Positions 47,186 to 58,190 of a DNA stretch of 64,000 bases are shown here, one piece after another (within the stretch, counting starts at the first letter, position 1; the number at the start of each line of letters is the position of its first letter). Under the pieces are notes generated by a model. That model did no database searches. It was not told where the DNA came from and saw only the letters and a program-made list of their open reading frames with translations. Position numbers and translations under genes: made by a program. The stretch comes from Gracilaria vermiculophylla (taxonomy: Eukaryota > Rhodophyta > Florideophyceae > Gracilariales > Gracilariaceae), in the NCBI GenBank assembly GCA_019155205.2, contig JAHNZQ020000049.1:2152653-2216652 (forward strand). Direction: 5' to 3'.

Positions 47186-48015
47186 CAACTCGTCATGGTG
47201 CTCCACGTGAGTCTGCGATGGTGATACGCCTTTGCACCGACGTTTTCCTTCCCCTCCCACCTCATCCCCTTCTGCCCCCGCTTCATGTTTTTCTTGTTTT
47301 TTTTCTTTCTTTCTTCTCCGTCGTCTCCAGAAAGGTTCGGTGAGGGTTTAGTCGTTCATTGTGTTTTTGAAACAGGGCTCATGTGAATTAAGACTGCTGG
47401 GTAGCAGCACGCTTTGGCCACTACCTTAGCTGTTATAAACACGGGCTCATGTACCCTTATTGTCCAAGACGTAAACAGATAGTATTTCAATTATGGAACA
47501 CCAACCAGGCAGACCTGAGCGAGCCTTGCATTCTCTTTATTACCTCGTCGGAAAGCATGCCCTGCGTACTTTCCCCTCGCATACTTTTGCGTCCTCTCCG
47601 CCAGTGCGGTTTCCTGCACGTCGTCGTTATAGTCGCTTTTTCAGCCTGCGCTATGCAAGCACAGCATTGCGGCTTTTAGGGAAGAAGGGACAGCGTTCGC
47701 ACACGCGTCTTCGGATTGTTTGGAAGAGTCAAATTGGGTTTTTCTTAAATGGCTCAGATACTTGTGCTCTTGGTCGACGTGCCAGTTTGTCGCTTGAAAC
47801 AACCCCCGGTGCGCAAGCGTGCGCTCGCCACACAAGCCGGGCCTCGCGCTACAACCGTGCACACAATGACCGGCACGCCATGCAAAACTTAATCGCAACT
47901 AGACGGCCCCGCACGGAGCGGAGATCCATGGTGTGCGCGGCGCGACCAAAATCAACGCAAAACAGCAGCACACCGCACGAGAAGACTCACCAGCGCATGT
48001 TGGGCGGGGGCGGAG
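47186..48015. other. Intergenic region between convergent genes
   Basis: This 830-base stretch holds the 3' ends of DXS (plus) and the PGRL1-like gene (minus). A pyrimidine-rich run lies at 47280-47325. A plus-strand frame of 197 codons (47493-48086) runs into the antisense of the PGRL1-like gene and is rejected. Confidence 0.5.
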
Positions 48016-48567
48016 TCAGTCAGGCGCCTCGTACTTGTTATTGGAAGGCTGTGAGACCAGATATATCTTGGACCATCGCCTGTTGAACCCGATGGTGCAT
48101 CCGCACATGCCGCACGTTCTCTCGTCACGGTTTCTGGCGGCGCCCGTGAACAAGCAAGAAATGGGCGCCTCGCATATGGGACACTCGCCACGAAGCAGGC
48201 TGGGCTGCCCCAAGTCCAAGTAGTCCAACATGACAGGCGTCACCTGATTCGAAAACCACACCGTCATCATGACCACCAGATACGACAGGATTCCGAGGCG
48301 GAAACGGCCGGCCGCCGTGACGGTGATGCTCATCTCACCGTCAAGCAACGCAAACAAAATGGTGAAGACCGAAGCCGTGACCAGCGACATGAGCACTGCT
48401 GGAAGGTACAGCAACATGATTTTGAACCTTTCCTCGCTAGCATCTGTGAAAATTAACCTGCGGAACACAAAGAACGGCAAGACGGGTGTGCATATTTGAG
48501 CGCGTGTGTGTGTGTGCGTGCGAGCGAGCGGGCACGCGAGAGAGCGAGCGAGCGTGCGAGCGTGCGA

Positions 48568-48598
<31 letters not shown>

Positions 48599-49345
48599 AG
48601 CGTGCGAGCGTGCGTGCGTGCGTGCGTGAGAGCATGCGCGTGTGTGTGTTAACGAGTGAACTGCGCGTGTCAGGCGAATAGTAGCGAATACAAACCATTT
48701 GAGTCTCTCGTTCATTTTGGCATCAGCATCGATACGGCGGGCATCGTTGCACTTGTCAGACGCGCCGTTTAGCAGACGAATGTCATCGTCGCCGTCGGCG
48801 GCCTCCTCCTGCTCCTCATCGCCGCGATCGCGTTGCTCGCGCGCGTGTCGAACGTCGGCCGACTTGACCGCGCGTTGAACAATGCCCGCTTCCAACAGCC
48901 GTGTCTTCAACGCCCTGAGCTCCTCCTCCGAGATTTCGAACTCCTCTCTCACGCGGCGGTCAAAGTCGCGCGAGCTGGTGGCCTGCACCCACACCTTCTC
49001 CATGCGGTCCAGGCGCAACTGGTTGGCGCCCAGATGCTCCAACTCGTCGCGCAGCGTTTGGAACTCGCTGTCCGTCAGCATGGGGTTGTCTTGGTAGTAC
49101 GTGCGCAGCGTTTCCAAGAAGAGCTCTTCCAGCGCCTGCTGCCACATGTCCTCGGACTCGCCGTTGTCGCCGCTGGAGGTGGTGCACGCCGGCGGCGCGG
49201 CGCGGCGGCTTGGCGTGGCGCGCGCGCGCCGCGTGCACGAGGCGCGGCGCGAGAGACGGCATCCTTGCGACGTGAAAGAGGAGACGCGGCGCGCGACGCG
49301 GGGGGGGACTCGCCGTGGCGCAGGCAGGAAGACGCCGAAAGCCAT
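48016..49345 (-). CDS. PGRL1: PGRL1-like thylakoid protein, two exons
   Basis: PGRL1 works with PGR5 in cyclic electron flow around photosystem I. Exon 1 is 49345-48696. The intron is 48695-48458, GT (tgGTTTGT donor) to AG (pyrimidine-rich, ...TTCCGCAG). Exon 2 is 48457-48016, which keeps the frame (363 residues). Residues 1-60 are a basic transit peptide starting MAFGVFLPAP. A soluble acidic domain follows, with FLETLRTYYQ and MLTDSEF, the helix pattern of PGRL1. Two membrane segments lie at about 232-255 and 270-290. The C-terminal stromal part has CPIC (309-312) and CGMC (332-335), matching the redox or metal-binding Cys pairs of PGRL1. The intron removes an ACGC-type microsatellite. Paralogous families with the same fold cannot be excluded. 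Confidence 0.77.
48500..48652. repeat. Microsatellite inside the PGRL1-like intron
   Basis: Runs of GTGC, GAGC and GT units on the plus strand (ACGC/ACTC on the gene strand). They fill most of the 238-base intron between donor and acceptor. Confidence 0.85.
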
Positions 49346-49904
49346 GGCACACGGGGCGCGTTGCGGCGGAGTGGCGCGAACGGCGGGAGACGAGGGGGCG
49401 GCGGGCCGGTGCGCGACGGGGGCTGCGGTCACCAGAGCGCTTTCATCAAAGGCGCGGGTCGGCGGGGGGTGCAGCGATTACGGAGAAGCAACGAAATGTC
49501 GGCGGTTGGCGTGGAAGCGCGCAGCCAGCACTCGGCGGCGGCAACGCTACGCCAGTTCACGACAGTCGGGGGGGTTGGCTTCGCGGCTCGGGCGGTGGAG
49601 GCGGTTAGCGCAGAGAGATTTGGCGTTTATTGGTGCCGCACGCAAATTGGATGGCGCACACGCGCCCGTTTACCCATCCATCCATTGCACGCGCGATGCA
49701 GCCCGCGGGACGCGTCCGGCACCAGTGCGTTTTTTTCCGCCGGTTGGGGGGTTGGTGCGCTCGAAACACCGTCGCTCATCGCTCACGATGCGGCAAGCTA
49801 CTTTGCCGGTCGGTCGCGCGGGGCATCAGCACGATTCTTCACCGCCACCGCCCCCACGCCCCTCCTCTCGACTGTGACTAAGCAAAAGCGTCCGACACGG
49901 AGGC
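49346..49904. other. GC-rich intergenic region
   Basis: Upstream region of the PGRL1-like gene, containing several G-runs. Long frames on the plus strand (48833-50077) cross this interval and both genes in antisense and are composition-driven. No separate gene is supported. Confidence 0.4.
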
Positions 49905-50432
49905 TCAGTTGGAGAACGAAATCTGCAACGTGGAGACTCCGGAAACCATGTCATAATCCAGCTTGCTGCTTGCCGCATCAAAGACCTTGTCAAAGTGTCG
50001 CGTTCCCGCCAGCGCCCCAAAAGCATCCTCGAAAACGGACAGCGGCACGGGGCCGATGCAAGTCAACGTCGATATGATCAGGATCACCCCACACGCGCTT
50101 GTTTCCACTTTGACCCCAGCGCATACAATGCCGTTGTCATAGAAGGACCGCACACAGATGTTCTGCAGCAAGATTGCTTTATCCATCGCAGTCATGTCCG
50201 AACTGAATCCTATGTTTTCCTCAACACTCTCCGGTGCAGAGACGTTGAAATACTCTTCATCTATACTCGGCGTCTCGCTGGGTAGGAGCTCTTCCGGCCC
50301 TTCGAGCATCTCTTGAGTGAAAGCCATTTGCCATGATTCAGGTTGGATGTCATACACTTTTGAGCGAGTGACATGAACCCATACAGAGAGGTACAAAAAT
50401 ATCAGCGTTGGAATACGATTAATTCTCCTCAT
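49905..50432 (-). CDS. Secreted protein, unknown
   Basis: A 175-residue protein. Residues 1-24 are a signal peptide (MRRINRIPTLIFLYLSVWV, cleavage likely near VTRS). The mature part has an acidic Glu/Ser/Pro stretch (about 40-80), one N-glycosylation site (NVSA), then a mostly hydrophobic beta-like region with four Cys. Cys lie in NICVR, VCAGV, SACGV and LTCIG, enough for two disulfides. I do not recognise the family. The GC content is lower than its neighbours. A TATA box lies 74 bases upstream of the ATG, which supports a real gene. It is upstream of, and parallel to, the PGRL1-like gene. Confidence 0.6.
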   Translation of the reverse strand: MRRINRIPTLIFLYLSVWVHVTRSKVYDIQPESWQMAFTQEMLEGPEELLPSETPSIDEEYFNVSAPESVEENIGFSSDMTAMDKAILLQNICVRSFYDNGIVCAGVKVETSACGVILIISTLTCIGPVPLSVFEDAFGALAGTRHFDKVFDAASSKLDYDMVSGVSTLQISFSN

Positions 50433-50505
50433 CTCTGATATTCTTCGTGACGAGCTAAAGCCTCTAACTATCTCCCTCCTCAGACTGGACGCGGTTACCT
50501 CTCAG

Positions 50506-50513
50506 TATATATA
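50506..50513 (-). promoter_or_regulatory. TATA box of the secreted orphan
   Basis: TATATATA within GGGTATATATAC on the minus strand. A start about 30 bases downstream would give a leader of roughly 45 bases before the ATG at 50432. Confidence 0.55.
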
Positions 50514-50519
50514 CCCATT

Positions 50520-52426
50520 GTAGTGAACTAGATGCTACTTCAAGCGCGTTGCGTGCAACGAAAGTGGCTTGTCAGACTGATTGTTCCTTCAGGTGCTTCT
50601 GGGCTGCTTCCGATAAAGTTGAAACACACCCAATGTATCAATATTAACGATACCTAGTTGATACTCCACCAACCGTACTTCAAATGAGCACAGTACCCAG
50701 CAAAAACTCACAGCGAGTAGAAGTGTGGCACTCTACGAAAAGAGAAAGAACCATCTTCCTCCGTGCCAGTACACATGAGCCCCACCCTGGAAATCTATTA
50801 GGATAGACCAACGACATTGTGCGCATCATATTGGAAGGGTGCCAAAAGATTCTGCCTTTTTGGCGAGCAGAGGGATTTAGGTTTTCTGATTGAAGCTTCT
50901 TTTTTATGAAAGTAAGCCGCTCATGATCGATATATCAATGACAAAACACAGTTTTGAATCAGATTGTATTAACATCGAAACCAAACACGAAGGCGGTAAG
51001 GCGCTTACGTATTCACTCGGCTTCATGCTACGAAGCAGAAAAAGGTTCTATCAATAGCGCGCATATAGTCGATAAACTTGAGACTCAGAAAAGGTTCATC
51101 CTGCCCCTGTACTATCGATATCAACACCCGACCGCATAGGTTCACAAATCACATAATCGAGGGTTCAGACGGGTGAGCGGAGATGTTCCCGTAACATGGT
51201 CAGTTCTTTCCACACCTCATTCAACTCCTTGAATCTTCTTCCCCGCAAAAAGGCCTCATTTTCATGTGGTTCCCATTTCAAGGTGACGACAAGCTGTGAA
51301 CATGGAGAGAACTCATAAAGCTTTTTAAGGTAATCACAGTTTTCTTTAGTGATGCTGGTTTGTGTGATTTGCCGACGTTTTTTTTCTTTTCATCCAGAAC
51401 CTTCTCGAATGGTTTCGATCAAACACCTGCTTATACCCTGTGCGTCAAGGATAATCGATAATTAGCCGAATGAATTAAAAAAAAAGTTTTTTTGCACGGG
51501 CTTAGCGACACATGTGAAGCGTAGCTATCGACACCAGACCATCTTATTTGACGAAAGAAAAGAGTGTCCGTACAATTTGCATGTAAATTGGAGCTTGTTA
51601 TGTGCTATCAAATGGTCCTGGAGCATTTGCGCTTGCAACATTGTTGCGAAAATTGACTTTGCGCTTAGTGCATGCAACAATCGTCAGTTGATCTTATGTT
51701 TTATATGAAACAATGGGCGAAATACAATAGCTCCGATTTGAGCGACATACTCTCAGATCTGGTTATCAGAAATGAGTCCTTTTGACAACTCCCAGTTAAC
51801 GTATGGGTCCTCATACCTTTCTTTGGAACAAGTCAGACCAAGGGGATGTTCGGCTGATTTCTATATTGTGTACTTAATTTCAAAGAATTCTAATTATGAA
51901 AAACAATTGTGAACAGCATATTTTCTGGAGAATCAACAGCGCAGCTCACTTAATACTTTACAACTCAAATAAATGGTTCATTTAATCACATAAGTTTTTT
52001 TATTTTGAAATGCTCTATTTACCTTTGTATAGTTCTTTTTGTTTCATTCTTACATACCTTAAAATTTTAAAAGCAACTGAATTTATTTTCATATATGTTA
52101 CTCTCCACTTCAGTTTATCAATAATTTTAAAATATTTTCATTGGTTTTTTCAATTCGATAGGCTGAATATCAAACTAATTGAATTATGTATTGATCTTTT
52201 CTGATCAACGAGATATGTCCAGACAGTGCTTGTGTATGGTCAACAAAGAAAACCGTTTTAGCGTGTAGAAATTAAGTTGAGCAAAACTTCGAAGTATCTT
52301 CTCTTCTGGTTGAAAACTGTTCTTTTTGATAAACGTTAAGAGTTTGATTTTACTCCGGAGGTTTGCTCTCATGTCTAATTACTTTCCGTAATAGTTATAT
52401 AAATAATACATATATATATATATATA
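50520..52426. other. AT-rich spacer without a gene
   Basis: Frames are short and unrecognised. The last 20 bases are a TA run that precedes the next transposon end. Confidence 0.5.
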
Positions 52427-52640
52427 CAGTGCGTTTCAAAAACATATTACCCCTCAAAAGTGCCCCAAAACTGTACTGTAGGCTAGATATTGCACATAGT
52501 CTATGTAGAATCGTTTCAAAAAGATATGTACACCTTCTTCTTTCTAGTAAAAATGGCTCGAGGCCCGCCACTTTCCAAGCAAGAACAGCTTCTAATCGTT
52601 AAGTTGAACGCCGAGAAGCAATCTAACAGTGCTATCCAAT
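52427..52640 (+). mobile_element. Left end of a second Tc3-like transposon
   Basis: CAGTGCGTTTCAAAAACATA (52427) follows a TA run. Its first 15 bases equal those of the copy at 1650. An inner, similar site lies at 52511-52532. A transposase start at 52554 reads MARGPPLSKQEQLLIVKLNA, parallel to MARGSPLSLPKQHQI of the first copy. The reading ends after about 28 codons, where a retrotransposon begins. The rest of the element was not found beyond 55910. Confidence 0.8.
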
Positions 52641-54603
52641 CCAATCGACGACCAGTGGGTAGGGGACAAGGAGAACGAGATGTTAGTGAACTTTATAACA
52701 GCAGCGGCAGAGAAAGCAGTTCCCAAAGGTAGGATGCGCCGTCGCACACCATGGTGGTGCGATGAGGCGTCTGTAGCAATCCAAGCTCGGGAAATTGGCT
52801 TGGCACAGTGGTGCTTGAATCAATCAAAGAAGGCTGCAACAAACCTGCAGAACACAAGACGAGAAACGGCAAAGACAATAGATAGACTAAAACGAGAGAG
52901 CTGGAGAAAGTTCGTTTCCGGGCTGCAGCCACACTCTGACGACTACAAGCTATGGAAGATAATAAAGGCCATGAACACAAGCCGCGCACGATCGACATCA
53001 ATTTTTCCTCCCGGCGGCGAAGCATGGTCAGACATGAAGCGGGCAAGATGGTTTCTCCGAAAAAAATTAGAAGGCCAGGACATTCGGAAAACATCACGTT
53101 CACTAAAATCGATACCGACGAGCCTTGGACATTTACAGGGAAAACTCAAAGCGAGAGACACCGGCCGTCTTCGAAATGACACAACTCAAAAATGGGCTGC
53201 AGGACATGAACGAGAGACGTGCAGCCGGCCCCTACGGAGTTGAAATAGTATTCTTACGTCGACTTCCCGAAACTGCCCGGTCCCGCCTTCTCCACCTCAT
53301 CAACAGGACACACAGAGTGGGCGTCACGCCGAGCAGCTCGAGAACGGCCACGCTAGTTCCCATCCCAAAGCCGGAAGCGCGAAGAAAGTTCAGGCCTATC
53401 TCCCTAACACCAGTGATATACAGAGCCGCCCAGCAGTTAGTGAATAAGGTATCAATGCGGTGGCTTGAACCTAAACTTCCACCCCAGCAATTCGGCATTC
53501 GCATGAACAGAATCACAGAAGAACATGTAGCCGCCATGACGGAAGGCATCACAAGTGGTTGGAATCAACGAAAGCTGTCTTTAGCAGCCTTCTGCTATAT
53601 CTCTAAAGCCTACGACCGCGTCCCACATCATCTGCTGTTTGCGAAACTCAAAGCCTTGAAGTGTCTTGCACCTCTTTTGAGGTGGCTACGATCCTTTGTA
53701 ACGGACAGGAGGTGGAAATTCAGATGGAACACGGGTATTAGTGCTAAAGCGCTAATACTTCAGGGTCTTCCCCGGGGTAGTACGCTGTCACCGGCCTTTT
53801 GGATAGCTTCTGTACTAGAACTGCCCTCCAGAATCACGCAGACAGTACAGAATGTGGAGCCCAACCTCTTTGCAGTCAACACCACCGTATGGACAACTGC
53901 AGGACGTCCAGAAGAATATCAAAGAAGGCTGCCGGACACATTAATCGCTCTCGAATCCTACTGTGCAGAGAATGGCATACTAATGAATCCATCAAAAACA
54001 GTACTAGTTCTCTTCACCCTAAGCCGGTGGCAAGCCAAGAAGGAAATATATGCTGTCCGATTTGTGGGCGATACTGTTGTATTGAGCGAATGTGCACGGT
54101 TTCTAGGGGTCCTCCTGGACTCCCGCCTAGACTTCAAGACACATATTGACCTCATTGCCGTAAGATATAAGAGATGAAACAATCTCATGTGCTGCTTAAC
54201 ACGCCGGTCGTGGGGCGCGGAGTGGGACATGATGGACACTGTGCGAGTGGGGTTTGCAGAGCCACTTGCATCATATGTGGCAGGACCTGTTATACTAACT
54301 GCAATCAGGTCCGGATTCGATTCAATCGAGTTCCAACGGAACGAGGCGGTACGCATTCAAACCAGATGCTTACGATCGACAACTGTACCCATACTTTGGG
54401 AACTCGCTCAGCTTCGAAAAATAGAGGAAATCGACAAGACGAAATCGGCGGTGCTTACCGATAAAACGATGAGACAGGTCAGCACTACTCTGCTGAAGAC
54501 AAAGCTCTTCTGCCACGTACAACGAGGATTTCGCAAACGCAGATCCACATTGAAACGCGTCGCTGAGATATATCTGGCACAGAAACGCATTCTGCAACTT
54601 TAA
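52640..54603 (+). pseudogene. LINE reverse transcriptase, inactive
   Basis: The linker is in one frame, and the RT (53125-54174) in another. Blocks include AAGPYGVEIVFL, TATLVPIPKPEARRKFRPISL, then motif A as CYISKAYDRVPHHLL. Here the catalytic Asp of (L/F)DISKA(F/Y)D is Tyr. Motif B reads GLPRGSTLSPAFW. The catalytic (F/Y)ADD box reads FAVN (53869-53880), so both Asp are lost. A TGA ends this stretch at 54175-54177. The thumb continues in the same frame to a TAA at 54601-54603. The protein cannot be active. Confidence 0.87.
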
Positions 54604-55908
54604 TACCGCGAGCGATTGCCGAACGAGGTTGGGCTTCTACCCCTGAAACACATAAAGTTCGAATGCACGCCATTCAGTAAAGATGACCCGCCGGAAGAAA
54701 AAGCCACAGCCACACGCTTGTTGATCCTAAGCTTACCTAAGGGAGACTGGGACATCTGGTGTGACGGATCTATTGGAAATTATAAAGTAGACGCGGCTGA
54801 CTGATCGAAGAGAGTAGCTGTCTGTTGGGACTATGGATGGTTTGCAGGAACTTCAAACTACATTTCTAGCGTAGCACCAAACGACCCATGCGTTGAATAA
54901 CTTCTTAAGAGACAGAGAACTGTACCAATCATGTGGGTCCACTACGATGACAGTTAAAAAATGACGTAAAAGATGGAGAACGAAACCTCTACCATTGATT
55001 TAGACGGACATTTCTTAGAAGTCTAAATTCTCCCACAGGTTACGGTTAGATCAGGAGCGTATAAAATATGGCGAAAGGATTCACTGGTAACGGAAACAGA
55101 AATGGTGCCTTCCGGTGTCGATGTTCGCTCCTACACAGCAGAGATTCGGGAAATGGATGCAGCCTTTGACAAAATCAGTGAGGAAATCGAGAAGTTCATT
55201 AGGATCTCTACGGACTCGTTCGCACTCGTTGAAGGGCTTGAAGGGAATTTTCATTTTCAGTGCACTGGATTGCAACGTTTAGCTTCCAAGCTTCACGCAC
55301 TAGGCAATCGATGCGAGATGTATTTTATTTGGGTTCCCAGCCACTGTGTTACAGCGCAAGACGAGCTCGCCAACACACTTGCAAAGTCTGGATTGGAGCT
55401 GCCGCTGGAACAGCAACTGGCCGTGCTGGTGGATTTCGCGGACGTCAAATCCCATCCAAGAAAAAGAGCAAGACCAAAAGTGTTTTAAGGAGTCAAGCGG
55501 AGCACGAGGCAGGAGAGGCAAGAACAGTAGAATTAATGCTCGCCCAGTTCGCCATGAAGCATGTCCTTTCCCTATATCCAGTGGGTTCCTATCATAATAA
55601 GAAAGTAGTTCGTTGCGAGTGCAGCACAGCAGCCGAGAAAAATGTAGATCACGTTCTGTTCAGGTGTCCGTTCACTATCGGATCCCGCCGCAATGAACTC
55701 CCCGCCGTCCGAGAAGGAGAAGACAAATCGCTTTTAGAAATGAATAGAACATGGCCGTCAACGTTTTTGGCCTTCTTTAAGAGAGAGAAATACCAGTATT
55801 CAGATAGATCTCCTACCGCTTCGGAATCAAAAGCGATAGAACATAGTAAAGAAGAAGAAGAAGATATATTATTAAACTGCCGTGACGCACAACGTTCCTT
55901 GTACACAT
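54604..55908 (+). pseudogene. LINE RNase H and C-terminal zinc motif
   Basis: Same frame as the RT, with further stops. The first catalytic Asp is in IWCDGS near 54757. After a TGA at 54802-54804 and a scrambled part, the frame resumes (55102-55488) with RISTDSFALVEG and IWVPSHCVTAQDELANTLAKSG, the typical end of LINE RNase H domains. A second frame (55260-55907) carries CECS, then a His in VDHVL and a Cys in FRCP, a CCHC-like motif common at LINE C-termini. Confidence 0.82.
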
Positions 55909-56590
55909 AGTGAAAGAGAATTTATATTACCACTGTACGAGTTTCCTCAACAGACGTTTAATGTTAATTTCAATCAATGATACCTAGTAACCGCCAGTTG
56001 TTTATGCTATATTCTACTTTAAAGATTTTGATAGATACCTTGCCAGTAATGTCATGTTTAACAGTGATTGTTTTTCATTCAAAACAAAACATGAGCAGTA
56101 CTCGCTAGATATTTTTCTGCAGCAATATTCTTCATTCATTTTTCTTCTTAAAAGCGGCTCATAAACGTTTTACATGCACCAAAAGCATGGACAGAAAAAA
56201 AAAACTTTTATTTTGAAACAAGAATGAGGACCATCCTTTTTTGCTGAAAACGCTGGATCTATACTTGATATTAATCTTTTATTCATTTCAAATAGATAAG
56301 CCCTTATTTTAAGAAAAGATTCATGTAGATGTTTTGCTTTGCTTAGGAATGTGTTTTATCTATTAGAGAATTAACGCAAGAAATAGTTCGTTAGTAGGTG
56401 AATAGAACCATGCGACCCGCATTGCAGTGTGTGACGTGTCAAGGACATTAGTGAAGTCTGCCATTCTGAGTTAGTAAAGAATGCGTCAATAGTGAAGCAA
56501 CGTGAGACTCAAGAAAACGCGCGCATTTGAGAATCCACGCTCTCTCCATGAGCATTTCACCACGCTCCTCGCACAACATGCACCCCCCCC
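55909..56590. other. AT-rich spacer
   Basis: No gene or element is recognisable. TTATTTTGAAAC at about 56206-56219 resembles a Tc3-type inner repeat, but no outer end follows. Confidence 0.4.
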
Positions 56591-56739
56591 ACACCCATAT
56601 CTATGGATATCCCATTTACCCCATCTTTTGAAGACCATCAATCACAACCACCGCCTAAAGAGCCCCAGACAAATCCTGTCAGTGTTGCATTGCAAACCTC
56701 ACCAAAGCCGCCAAAAAGCAGATGCCGTTTATCGAATGA

Positions 56740-57429
56740 AATGACATCCCCATCTTGCGCAAGGTTGCTGCTGCAAAAGCAAGTATTGCACCTTATGGTG
56801 GAACCAGAGCGCGTTTTGAAATTTTGGCCGCAAAAGTGAATGGTTCCAAACGAATCAAGCATGCAGTTACATGGAAGTCTATTCAAGACAAATATAAACG
56901 TTTGAAAGACCGCTTTGACAGAAACGATGCTATTGAAGCGAAGCTGAACGGTGTTGGGGGTGAAATTAGAGAGCTTGAGGAACTGCTGGCAGTGATAAAG
57001 GAGGCTCGTGATGATCTAGTCAAAATACGGGAAGATAAGAAAAGGAAACAAAACGAAACGGAAAAAAAGAAGGAGCTTCAAGGAGCGTTTATTCGTCAGC
57101 GTGCTACCCATCGAAGGGACTCCGATAACAGCGACAACGGATCAGAAGCCCAAGGCCAATTCCAGGCAAAGAAGGCGAGAACTAGTTGGTCGCCAGCCTC
57201 AATCTCCATAGTGGACTAAAATGCGTCTTTTACGGCTGCTTTTGAGAGGGGAGGGGGAGCACGCAGATTGCAGTTGGAAGAGGACAGACTGAAGTTGGCG
57301 AGAAATTTTTGAGGCCGCGCAGAGGGTGAGGTCCTTGAATCTGGAAGAACGCCAGCGTGAGCGTGAGGAAGCGCAGAAATTGGACCTTCAAAAGTTTCAG
57401 ATGATAATGGATGTCGTGAGAGGCCTCTA
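56740..57429 (+). pseudogene. Harbinger accessory protein, Myb/trihelix-like
   Basis: The main frame (56755-57219) starts with an LRKVAAAKASIAPYG block and continues with helices of a Myb/SANT or trihelix fold (VTWKSIQDKYKRLKDRFDR). A GVGGEIRELEELLAVIKEARDDL helix and a Lys/Glu-rich coiled coil follow. Upstream an in-frame stop near 56738 and a shifted frame remove the N-terminus. After 57219 a frameshift leads to a further coiled-coil tail (EERQREREEAQKLDLQ) ending at 57429. Related proteins accompany Harbinger-type elements in oomycetes and algae, from memory of the family. Confidence 0.65.
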
Positions 57430-57782
57430 GTCTCCCGTATACTTTGGAGAGAAAGACCGGTCGAGTCGTAATACTGACAGCGATGAGCCTGGCACATCGC
57501 GGACCGCTGTGCCAGGCTCATCACCACTATCACTCTTCTTCAGGAGTGTACATACTGTTCAAGCGAGGGAGGAGAGCACTGAAAGTATTTGGAGATTTGG
57601 TTTCCATGTAGGCAAGTTCTAAAGTTGGTGAGAATAATCGCCGTTAGATATAAAGAGCAGACAGGGGCTTGTAGAACGCGAAGCTTCCGTCTAAAATCCG
57701 CCGTACTCTAATACGTCTTCACTTTTTTGAAGAACCATTTCACAGTTATTCTTCCAGTTGAAATCCTAGCTTTAAACGCAGC

Positions 57783-58190
57783 CTAATTACGGTCTAGATT
57801 TGTTTCTTTAAAAGGAACCTGTAGATACTCTCGTTCATTGTATCTACTGTCTACATAGAAGCAGTACTGCATCCCGTTACAGAGCAACGTTGACTCTAAC
57901 TGTCGACCCATTTCCGACCTTGCGTATAACGTCCAGTCATGCTTTCTTCCCTCCACTGGTCCGTACCCAGGAAGCACGACTCTATCAGGGGTCATCACTG
58001 TTTGATACTTCAGACTATGAGCTCTTTTTTTTCCTTTGTAGACAATTTTTTGCAAGCTTTCGTCGTTTGGGCGTGCAATTTTCCATACAGTTCCATCAAT
58101 AAGACCGATGCAATTATCCAAACCTCCAGTTTTATGAAGTACTGCCTCTGTCCAAGTGTCTGCCAATTATATACCATCGTGACATTATTC
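57783..58190 (-). pseudogene. PIF/Harbinger transposase fragment
   Basis: About 130 codons of a DDE_Tnp_4 transposase. The first catalytic Asp is in CIGLIDGTVWKI, and a following block reads YKGKKRAHSLKYQ. The second Asp is in YVDSRYNEREYLQVPF, matching the GDxxYxxxxYLxxPF motif. The third acidic residue and the N-terminus are absent. It is clearly different in sequence from the transposase at 58722-59933. Confidence 0.8.

Larger units (their letters stand above)
52640..55908 (+). mobile_element. 5'-truncated non-LTR retrotransposon with RNase H
   Basis: The 5' part with any ORF1 and endonuclease is missing. The sequence starts in the linker before the RT (PWWCDEASVAIQ block) and ends after the C-terminal Cys-His motif. 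The far end has a GAAGAA run but no clear poly(A). An RNase H domain after RT marks the I/ingi-like group of LINEs. The truncation inside another transposon is what target-primed reverse transcription leaves. No target duplication could be fixed by eye. Confidence 0.82.

Noticed and set aside
47493..48086. Plus-strand frame of 197 codons between DXS and the PGRL1-like gene
   Set aside because: It extends into the antisense of the PGRL1-like exon 2 and lacks any signal or domain.
48500..48652. Short-period repeat that might suggest a CRISPR-like array or satellite
   Set aside because: It is a simple microsatellite inside a spliced intron, without spacers, and the genome is eukaryotic.
48833..50077. 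Plus-strand frame of 414 codons
   Set aside because: It runs antisense through two minus-strand genes that have a family match and a TATA box. It is low-complexity, Arg/Ala-rich.
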